From: a virus
Reading direction: 5' to 3' (one strand)
IMG/VR virus record: IMGVR_UViG_3300035228_002162
Span: 1-33,430 of that record
Length of the DNA: 33,430 bases
The notes beneath the pieces were generated by a model, which did no database searches, was not told the origin of the DNA, and worked only from the letters and a program-made list of their open reading frames with translations. Position numbers and translations under genes: made by a program. Position 1 is the stretch's first letter; each line of letters begins with the position of its first letter. Shown one piece after another: positions 28,673-33,430 of this stretch.

Positions 28673-29407
28673 ATGAAGACAAAATCTCCTTATCTGAACA
28701 TGCTGTCCAAGAAGCGTCCTTGGCAGGCTGTGCCTATTGATCAAGGGAAGCTGGTTGAAGGTGGTGAATCCACGTTGTTCCGCGCATTGGCTCTACGGCA
28801 CCTAGAACTGCCTGTCAAGGACTTTCTTCAACAGGGTCTAGAAAAGGAGCTTCCCAGCACCCCTGGAGTGCTGGAAGCTCTTCTGGACAACCAGAAAGAC
28901 GAAGAGCGTCATGACCAAGCGTTGAATTACATCGCTGCAGCTCATGGCGTTAATGAACAAGCAGAAAAAGAGGCTCAAAACATCTTGCAGGCATGGCTTG
29001 AGCATCCTGCTCATCCTATTTTGAAAGCATCAATTCTTGAACGATCCATCTTCTTCGTCATCCTCCCCTTCATGCGATTTAATGGAGACGTGGGTATTCG
29101 CACGGTCAGTGCGGACATTAGTCGTGATGAAATTAGCCACGTCGGGATCCACTCGTTGGTCGCACGCGAACTTAATGAAACTGCGGGAGAGTCTTTAAAC
29201 AAGCTGCGTCGTGCAACAGCCCTATGGATTTTTGATGAGCTTGGAGATTCAGAAAATAAGTGGCAGAATAAAAGCTTCTGGTTGCGCCAGAGTGACCACT
29301 TGTTTTCAAAAGGCAGAGCCGAAGAGCTGGCCGAAACGCAACGCAGTCGTATGCCAGCGTTTTTTGAAGCTCCAAACACTTCACTTCCTTCGTATGGACG
29401 CGCATAG
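28673..29407 (+). CDS. nrdB: Class I ribonucleotide reductase small subunit
   Basis: The 244-residue ferritin-like subunit supplies the radical to NrdA. Six metal ligands can be placed: Glu45 (HLELP), Glu77 and His80 (DEERHD), Glu123 (ILERSIFF), Glu153 and His156 (RDEISHVG). The stable-radical Tyr normally lies four residues after the first ligand His; here that position is Leu84, with Tyr86 nearby. Tyr241, four residues from the C-terminus (SLPSYGRA), could be the radical-path Tyr. It is short for the family but typical of cyanophages. Loss of the radical Tyr suggests a Mn/Fe or other non-tyrosyl cofactor. Confidence 0.88.
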   Translation: MKTKSPYLNMLSKKRPWQAVPIDQGKLVEGGESTLFRALALRHLELPVKDFLQQGLEKELPSTPGVLEALLDNQKDEERHDQALNYIAAAHGVNEQAEKEAQNILQAWLEHPAHPILKASILERSIFFVILPFMRFNGDVGIRTVSADISRDEISHVGIHSLVARELNETAGESLNKLRRATALWIFDELGDSENKWQNKSFWLRQSDHLFSKGRAEELAETQRSRMPAFFEAPNTSLPSYGRA

Positions 29408-29588
29408 TGACGAAACTGTCGTCACATTCTCTTACAACATTGATGCATTGCATTTGGAATACAAGACCACTTGCGATGCATTGAGAAACTGGGCCGGTGG
29501 AGATGCCAGGGAACAAGAATTCCTAGTGTTTAAAAAGCAAGAGCTTTTTCGAGCATTGGTTGAGCAGTCCCTGCATCTCCCTGACTAG
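29394..29588 (+). CDS. Small conserved protein downstream of nrdB
   Basis: ATG 29394 overlaps nrdB by 14 bases and gives 64 residues: MDAHSDETVVTFSYNIDALH, then LEYKTTCDALRNWAGGDARE and QEFLVFKKQELFRALVEQSL. From recall, similar small proteins sit next to reductase genes in other cyanophages. It appears helical. There is no CxxC, so it is not a glutaredoxin. Coupling suggests that it serves the reductase or DNA precursor supply. Confidence 0.68.
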   Translation: MDAHSDETVVTFSYNIDALHLEYKTTCDALRNWAGGDAREQEFLVFKKQELFRALVEQSLHLPD

Positions 29589-29589
29589 C

Positions 29590-29690
29590 CGTTAAGATAT
29601 TGCTTCCGTCTCCGAGGAAAGGACGGTTTAAGGAAGAGCAGGAGTCCTTTGCCTGCCGAGAGGAAGCGAAAGCTTCCTCTTTTTTTTTGC
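29590..29690 (+). ncRNA. Structured small RNA or 3' leader candidate ending in a terminator
   Basis: Three stems follow in series: CCGTC (29606-29610) with GACGG (29622-29626), GCAGG (29638-29642) with CCTGC (29652-29656), and AGAGGAAGC (29659-29667) with GCTTCCTCT (29672-29680) around a GAAA tetraloop, followed by eight more T. TAAGAT at 29593-29598 could be a -10. It may be an RNA of its own or the 3' end of the nrd transcript. Confidence 0.45.
29659..29688 (+). terminator. Near-ideal intrinsic terminator
   Basis: A 9-bp stem with GAAA tetraloop and about nine T ends the nrd transcription unit. Confidence 0.9.
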
Positions 29691-29693
29691 CTA

Positions 29694-29721
29694 GAAAAAA
29701 AGGGCCTAATGGCCCTTTTTG
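29694..29721. terminator. Bidirectional terminator
   Basis: A run of A leads AGGGCC (29701-29706), which pairs with GGCCCT (29711-29716) around TAAT, followed by TTTTG. It works on either strand. Confidence 0.8.
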
Positions 29722-29814
29722 TTCCTATCCGTACATCTTGTGTTTTTACACGATGCCGATAGCTATGTTGCCAGGAGGGGAAATAAAGCAGCCCCGTGTC
29801 GTGAGAACACTAAG

Positions 29815-29846
29815 GAGCGGGATCAACACTCCCGCTCTTTTTTTTC
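29815..29846 (+). terminator. Third intrinsic terminator
   Basis: GAGCGGGA (29815-29822) pairs with TCCCGCTC (29830-29837), followed by nine T. The 93 bases between this and the second terminator (29722-29814) carry GGGG...CCCC and GTGT...ACAC stems and no clear gene, so they may encode a short RNA. Confidence 0.85.
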
Positions 29847-30009
29847 ACATTGTCTTAATATAAGGCACACCGCGATACACAAGCGAAGCTTTGCGAGCTT
29901 CCTTTAAGCGCTGGCTTTTTGTCTTCTGAGCCTTGATGATTGCAAGAACGTTCATTGTCTTAACCGAAACGCCAGACCCCGTTCCCTGTCTGGTTTCAAT
30001 GCAGCCCAT
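29845..30009 (-). CDS. Small basic protein
   Basis: ATG 30009 gives 54 residues: MGCIETRQGTGSGVSVKTMN, then VLAIIKAQKTKSQRLKEARK and ASLVYRGVPYIKTM. A later ATG at 29952 is possible. The basic helix plus YRGVPY end recalls small conserved cyanophage proteins. TATACT on the minus strand (30031-30036) lies 22 bases before the start and just downstream of a terminator, so it is its own transcription unit. Function unknown. Confidence 0.58.
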   Translation of the reverse strand: MGCIETRQGTGSGVSVKTMNVLAIIKAQKTKSQRLKEARKASLVYRGVPYIKTM

Positions 30010-30030
30010 AGTGAGGCCGAACGTGTCTTC

Positions 30031-30036
30031 AGTATA
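30031..30036 (-). promoter_or_regulatory. TATACT element before the small basic gene
   Basis: On the minus strand, TATACT followed by GAAGAC lies 22 bases before the ATG at 30009 and just after a terminator. Confidence 0.4.
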
Positions 30037-30045
30037 AAAGAAGAC

Positions 30046-30083
30046 AAAAAAAAAGAGACTGGCCTGAATCAGTCTCTTTTTTC
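30046..30083. terminator. Bidirectional terminator
   Basis: AGAGACTG (30054-30061) pairs with CAGTCTCT (30070-30077), with A-run on the left and T-run on the right. Confidence 0.8.
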
Positions 30084-30141
30084 CTCCTCGACTAAACCAT
30101 CGGTAGCAATGGTTTCCCGACAAAAAGTCTTAAGCCTCTTT

Positions 30142-30194
30142 GTTGGTTATGCGCTGTTTGAGAGGCATCCTTAAAACCTCTCAAATCTCCCAAC
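30142..30194 (-). other. Long nested hairpin
   Basis: TTTGAGAGG (30157-30165) pairs perfectly with CCTCTCAAA (30177-30185). GTTGG (30142-30146) with CCAAC (30190-30194) can close it from outside. It lies between the 30234 gene end and a terminator and may be a small RNA or 3' structure. Confidence 0.45.
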
Positions 30195-30233
30195 GCAAGA
30201 AGAGCACCGCGTATGCACTGAAAGTATAGAGGG

Positions 30234-30362
30234 TCAGACGCACTCCGTCCAGTAAACAACAGCACCTTGTGCCTCTAGCTGGCGGCGAAGATATTTAGCT
30301 TCCTTCAGCTCCACCAAGCGCTCGTAATGATGACCATTGAGTTTGTAGCGCATGAAAATCAT
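30234..30362 (-). CDS. Small hypothetical protein
   Basis: The 42-residue frame reads MIFMRYKLNGHHYERLVELK, then EAKYLRRQLEAQGAVVYWTE and CV; an ATG at 30353 (MRYKLNG) is an alternative start. It begins three bases after the stop of the gene at 30366. It looks like one helix then a strand. Support is its tight fit and plausible composition. Confidence 0.55.
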   Translation of the reverse strand: MIFMRYKLNGHHYERLVELKEAKYLRRQLEAQGAVVYWTECV

Positions 30363-30365
30363 GGA

Positions 30366-30587
30366 TCAACAGTCGTAAACTCGGCACTCGGGCTGCCAGA
30401 AGCCTTCTGCTGAGCAAAATTCCTCCCAATGCCTCTCACGCTTCCAGGTGGCAAAGTGATCGTTGTAAGTGGTGAAAGCTTTTTTAGCCTGCATGCTGTC
30501 TCGACCAAAAAGGTGAATAGCTTTTCCATAGCTATCCGAACTTTCAACGACCTTCTGGAATAAAACGTGTAGAGCTTCGCCATCCAT
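30366..30587 (-). CDS. Hypothetical protein
   Basis: The 73-residue protein reads MDGEALHVLFQKVVESSDSY, then GKAIHLFGRDSMQAKKAFTT and a Trp/Glu-rich end (RHWEEFCSAEGFWQPECRVY). I preferred this frame over an overlapping one because its composition is protein-like and it fits the next gene start. No family recognised. Confidence 0.62.
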   Translation of the reverse strand: MDGEALHVLFQKVVESSDSYGKAIHLFGRDSMQAKKAFTTYNDHFATWKRERHWEEFCSAEGFWQPECRVYDC

Positions 30588-30622
30588 TTTGAAACTAATG
30601 CTGTGACCTTCAGGCTACAGAA

Positions 30623-30838
30623 TTAGTTGTCACTAGACCTTGGATTCTGTTTTTTCTTCAGCGTATGCTCAAGTTTCTGCAGTTTTGGTAAAAGATTTGG
30701 CTTGTATAAATGCTCTGCGTTGAGCAGTTGTAAAGCCGTCTGGTTGCCAACGTTCAGCAAGGCTACAAGAAATTTGGCCTCCTGATATGTGATTTCAATG
30801 TTTGCCACGAAAGCATTGCTGCATATGATTCTCGACAA
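30623..30838 (-). CDS. Small hypothetical helical protein
   Basis: The 71-residue product begins MSRIICSNAFVANIEITYQE, then AKFLVALLNVGNQTALQLLN and a basic helix (LYKPNLLPKLQKLEHTLKKK). It starts two bases after the TerL stop, so it is in the packaging transcript. No family recognised. Confidence 0.62.
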   Translation of the reverse strand: MSRIICSNAFVANIEITYQEAKFLVALLNVGNQTALQLLNAEHLYKPNLLPKLQKLEHTLKKKQNPRSSDN

Positions 30839-30840
30839 TA

Positions 30841-32205
30841 CTAGATGAATTGTTCGAGCCAGTTCACGTCGTCTTCTTTATTTGCTGCATGAATAGCTGC
30901 TGCCATTGCAAAAGCATGATCATCAATTCCAGTTTGCTTGCCACCGCTGACTGACCACTGTCCTCCAGACTTATAAACAACAGTAAGGTTTTTAATTTCG
31001 TTTAAAGCTTTTTCGTGATTGTAAATATTAATCAATCCTGCATTGAACAATTCACGCATTTTTGAGAATGCTTTAATCTTGGACCCTACTGTCCATGTGA
31101 GTTCTTCAATGGGGAACTCCCCTGCTAGCGCTTGAATTGTTCCAGCACTGTTGTACTGGTCCATGACGATCTTGTCAAAAATGTATAATTTATGCTGCTC
31201 TTTTATCCAGTCCTCAACTGCGCCAATGTTTACTTCTTTTCGTCCATTAATCTCAAAATCAGCAGCGAAAGTGTGAAACTTATCGACTACAAGGGTTGAG
31301 TGTTCAAAATGAACAATACAAGCGGTGTAATTATCTCGACCAACGCCTCCACGAGCCGGGTCAAGAGCCAAGACGTAACTACCTTGACTGTCAGCAGATG
31401 GTGGAAGAGCGTGTCGCTTGTCATCAACGCATGCATCGACAATGTCGCTAGCAATAAGAGCGGAAAGATTAGCGGCAAATTGAGCGCCATATTCAACGTT
31501 GAACTTGTCAGGATCACGCTCCCTTTCCATTGCAAGGAAGTCTTTGCTGATCGTGGGGTTCATTTCCCACGTTGGCAAATTCACGGCTTGCAGATATGGG
31601 AAGCGTCCTGAAGACGCTTCCTTGAAATGCTGGTAGAAGAGGCCGTCAGTGAGCCATGGCGATGAAAGTTCCAGGATTTTGCCGTGACCACCAAACTGAG
31701 CTACTGCTGGCGAAAGTGCGTCATAAATGCCCTTACCACCGCTGTTTGCATCTCCATCAACTGCAAACGCAAGCTCGTCGAACACACAAGCACAACAAGC
31801 AAGACCCCTAGCAGCTCGTCCCGAAGTGGGGATCGCTTTGAAAACACAGCCATTTGACATTTCCAGTTGATCAGCAGTTTCGCGCACAATTTCTTGAGCG
31901 AAAGGACTGTCGAGAATTAGTTGACGAATGTTATTGAGAGCAATGCGACTCTGGTCCTGACTGTTTGCAACAGTGAGGACGTACCACTTTTCGCCCTTTC
32001 TCACTCGTTTTTTGTACTTATCTTCAAGGACAAAGCAGATGTACACACAAGCAACTGCCGCCATTAAGGTCTTGCCGCTTCTTCGACCCAAGGCCCAGGT
32101 GGCCTGCGTGTAACTGCCAGAGAAAAAGCTATCAAGAACTTCCGATTGCTTGGGATATAGCTCAAGCTTTAGAGCGTGTTTAGCAAAATCAGAACAAGAG
32201 AGCAT
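30841..32205 (-). CDS. terL: Terminase large subunit
   Basis: The 454-residue packaging motor drives DNA into the prohead with ATP and cuts it. The ATPase has Walker A GRRSGKT (40-46) and Walker B VFDE (141-144, Asp143 and Glu144). The nuclease domain has acidic residues in VLALDPARGG (Asp282), IVMDQYNSAG (Asp349) and GIDDHAFAMA (Asp428/429). The length is normal. It is read leftward, divergent from the portal gene, and overlaps the upstream nuclease-like gene by 17 bases. No nearby small subunit is obvious. Confidence 0.93.
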   Translation of the reverse strand: MLSCSDFAKHALKLELYPKQSEVLDSFFSGSYTQATWALGRRSGKTLMAAVACVYICFVLEDKYKKRVRKGEKWYVLTVANSQDQSRIALNNIRQLILDSPFAQEIVRETADQLEMSNGCVFKAIPTSGRAARGLACCACVFDELAFAVDGDANSGGKGIYDALSPAVAQFGGHGKILELSSPWLTDGLFYQHFKEASSGRFPYLQAVNLPTWEMNPTISKDFLAMERERDPDKFNVEYGAQFAANLSALIASDIVDACVDDKRHALPPSADSQGSYVLALDPARGGVGRDNYTACIVHFEHSTLVVDKFHTFAADFEINGRKEVNIGAVEDWIKEQHKLYIFDKIVMDQYNSAGTIQALAGEFPIEELTWTVGSKIKAFSKMRELFNAGLINIYNHEKALNEIKNLTVVYKSGGQWSVSGGKQTGIDDHAFAMAAAIHAANKEDDVNWLEQFI

Positions 32206-32707
32206 TGTCTACATAGCCTTTCAAAGATTGTATCGGCCTTAAGTATTCTTTTGGCATGAAGTAGCAAGGGCGACCCTTTACATACTCCTGCCTCCACTTT
32301 TCTTGCATCGCTTCCGAGGCTTTTGTCCAACCTTGAAGAATCACTCGCTTTCGTTCGACAGTGACTAGCACAAGCGTTTTCGAGGGTTTCTCGTCAAGCT
32401 GACAAATCAAGTCATAGCGATGAAAAGGTCGAGTCTTCACGTCAATGTCAGGAGGAAGGTCGTGCGAACCACGACTTGCTACGACATCGCCAAAGACTTT
32501 GTCTTTGAGGTTGAGGTAGCTGGCTACTGCCATTTCGCCACCTGCTCCAAGTACATGCATTCGTAAGGCCAATGGGCCTTTCTCTGCTCCTTTATTACGT
32601 CCTTTAAGGTTTTGACGCTCATTCACTGACTGCCTCCTTTGAGCTTCGGCGTGAATTGCGCTCACCTCCTCTGCAGTTAACTGCCATTGCAGACCCATTG
32701 TGTGCAT
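32189..32707 (-). CDS. PD-(D/E)XK-like protein upstream of TerL
   Basis: The 172-residue protein carries LGAGGEMAVASYLNL (Glu), then LPPDIDVKTRPFHRYDLICQ, with D-x-D-x-K like the PD-(D/E)XK core. A Lys/Arg-rich N-terminal helix precedes it. Such proteins next to terL may cut or hold DNA in packaging or act as a small-terminase substitute. An ATG at 32698 is an alternative start. The family is not named with certainty. Confidence 0.65.
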   Translation of the reverse strand: MHTMGLQWQLTAEEVSAIHAEAQRRQSVNERQNLKGRNKGAEKGPLALRMHVLGAGGEMAVASYLNLKDKVFGDVVASRGSHDLPPDIDVKTRPFHRYDLICQLDEKPSKTLVLVTVERKRVILQGWTKASEAMQEKWRQEYVKGRPCYFMPKEYLRPIQSLKGYVDNALLF

Positions 32708-32738
32708 GTTGTGCTGTCAATTAAACATAAACACGACG

Positions 32739-32744
32739 TAGAAT
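32739..32744 (+). promoter_or_regulatory. TAGAAT element before the portal gene
   Basis: TAGAAT lies 25 bases before the portal ATG with no clear -35. On the opposite strand, TTTAATTGAC (rc of 32716-32725) may serve the leftward TerL operon. Confidence 0.35.
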
Positions 32745-32768
32745 ATGTCAAGGAATTATTGATTAAAA

Positions 32769-33430
32769 ATGGCGGAAATTACGGGAAGTGATGCTGTGAA
32801 TCTGGGCCATAACGGTCAGGCCGACGTGCGAGCTGACGGCTTGCAGAACGTTTTTACAGGCATGGGCACCAGTCGTGACAAGACGACAAGAACCACTGTC
32901 CAGTCTGTAGATTTCATGAACAAGGAAGACCTTGAGGGTCTTTATTCCAATTGGCTGATGCGCCGCATTGTGGACCTAGTGGCCAACGAATGCACCAGGG
33001 AAGGTTTTGAGATTCTGTTTGGTGGGGAAGGTGTTAATGCTCAGACGCTTTCTGGCGTTGAGCAGTCAATCGAGGACATGGAAATCCTGCAATATTTCAA
33101 CGAAGCAGCTAAAACTTCAAGGCTGTACGGCGGCAGTACTTTAATTTTGTACATAGACGACGGTCGTCCGGCAGAATTTCCTGTTGATATTGAAAATATT
33201 CGAGCAGTGGAGGGAATGGAATGCCTAGACAGGCATCAGATTGCTCCAGTAATTAAAGAAGAAAGCCTGTATGACTACTCGAAAGCCACTCTTTACGAGA
33301 TTATTTCAGGAGATTTAATTCAGCAGCCAAACCTATCTCGTATTCACAAAGATCGCATTTTGCGCTTTGATGGTTTGTGGATGCCATATCGAGTGAGGCA
33401 GAAGAACTATGGCTGGGGAATGTCAGTGCT
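32769..33430 (+). CDS. Portal protein, DUF1073-type (3' partial)
   Basis: The frame starts MAEITGSDAVNLGHNGQADV and runs off the window. NKEDLEGLYSNWLMRRIVDL, then VANECTREGFEI and AAKTSRLYGGSTLILYID, match the N-terminal part of DUF1073-type portal proteins (YxxNWLxRRIVD..A..xTREG, then A..RLYGGS). The portal forms the ring through which TerL packages DNA. It is divergent from terL, with 61 bases between the start codons. Confidence 0.85.
   Translation, partial: MAEITGSDAVNLGHNGQADVRADGLQNVFTGMGTSRDKTTRTTVQSVDFMNKEDLEGLYSNWLMRRIVDLVANECTREGFEILFGGEGVNAQTLSGVEQSIEDMEILQYFNEAAKTSRLYGGSTLILYIDDGRPAEFPVDIENIRAVEGMECLDRHQIAPVIKEESLYDYSKATLYEIISGDLIQQPNLSRIHKDRILRFDGLWMPYRVRQKNYGWGMSV

Noticed and set aside
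29815-29846. tRNA T-arm
   Set aside because: GCGGG-loop-CCCGC resembles a T-arm, but the loop lacks TTCRANY, no cloverleaf can be drawn, and a T-run follows, so it is a terminator.
29600-29907. Rightward frames across the three terminators
   Set aside because: They read through hairpins and T runs (FFLPRKKG and similar), so they are not genes.
30359-30583. Overlapping leftward frame
   Set aside because: The frame at 30366-30587 has better composition and fits the next gene start.

Overview
This window is a piece of a tailed bacteriophage that infects cyanobacteria. The evidence is a high-light-inducible protein gene (hli, 22290-22430) together with phage genes: S74-type tail fibre, endolysin, large terminase, DUF1073-type portal, ThyX, MazG, a class I ribonucleotide reductase, primase-helicase and a single-strand annealing protein. 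A marine or freshwater Synechococcus/Prochlorococcus-type host is likely, but the species cannot be read from the sequence. No integrase, tRNA, rRNA or CRISPR array was seen. Both ends are cut inside genes: the tail fibre on the left and the portal on the right.

Layout. 1-3573 (rightward): tail fibre end and small structural or hypothetical genes. 3575-5227 (leftward): lysis block with a 48-residue membrane protein (holin candidate), a two-domain glucosaminidase/C39-like endolysin and one unknown gene. 5365-5880: HNH endonuclease. 5867-11616 (mostly leftward): nucleotide and recombination genes, namely DUF3310, ThyX, a small PD-(D/E)XK nuclease, MazG, an SSB-like protein, a Cas4/RecB-like exonuclease, a small membrane protein, a DUF1071-type annealing protein and a ribbon-helix-helix protein next to the divergent junction 11617-11805. 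11806-22430 (rightward): primase-helicase, an HTH protein, many small genes, a SWIM zinc-finger protein, a MoxR/CobS-like AAA+ ATPase with a VWA-like partner, a HicA-like protein, a 2OG-Fe(II)-oxygenase-like protein and hli. 22431-23571: about 1.1 kb with almost no coding potential but dense repeats. 23572-25232: small membrane protein, gp88-family protein and two small genes. 25233-26930: an endonuclease and poorly coding DNA. 27220-29588: nrdA, nrdB and a small companion gene. 29589-30233: stacked intrinsic terminators and structured RNA candidates around one small gene. 30234-32707 (leftward): small genes, TerL and a PD-(D/E)XK-like protein. 32769-end (rightward): portal.

How the parts fit. 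NrdA/NrdB, ThyX, MazG and DUF3310 would supply and clean the dNTP pool. Primase-helicase, SSB-like protein, exonuclease and annealing protein would replicate and recombine the genome. TerL and portal package it, and the leftward lysis block releases it. Hli would protect host photosynthesis.

The most unusual part is the noncoding region after hli. It has four copies of a 23-bp repeat followed by seven copies of a Fur-family (Fur or Zur) box-like element, the last two in a 56-bp tandem duplication. Related CCGGCT repeats and a TTTGATACAC dyad recur upstream of another gene at 15776-15878, so two loci share regulatory modules. Other genome-wide signals are a TAnAAT element about 20-30 bases before several starts and pyrimidine-rich leaders without Shine-Dalgarno sequences before many genes.
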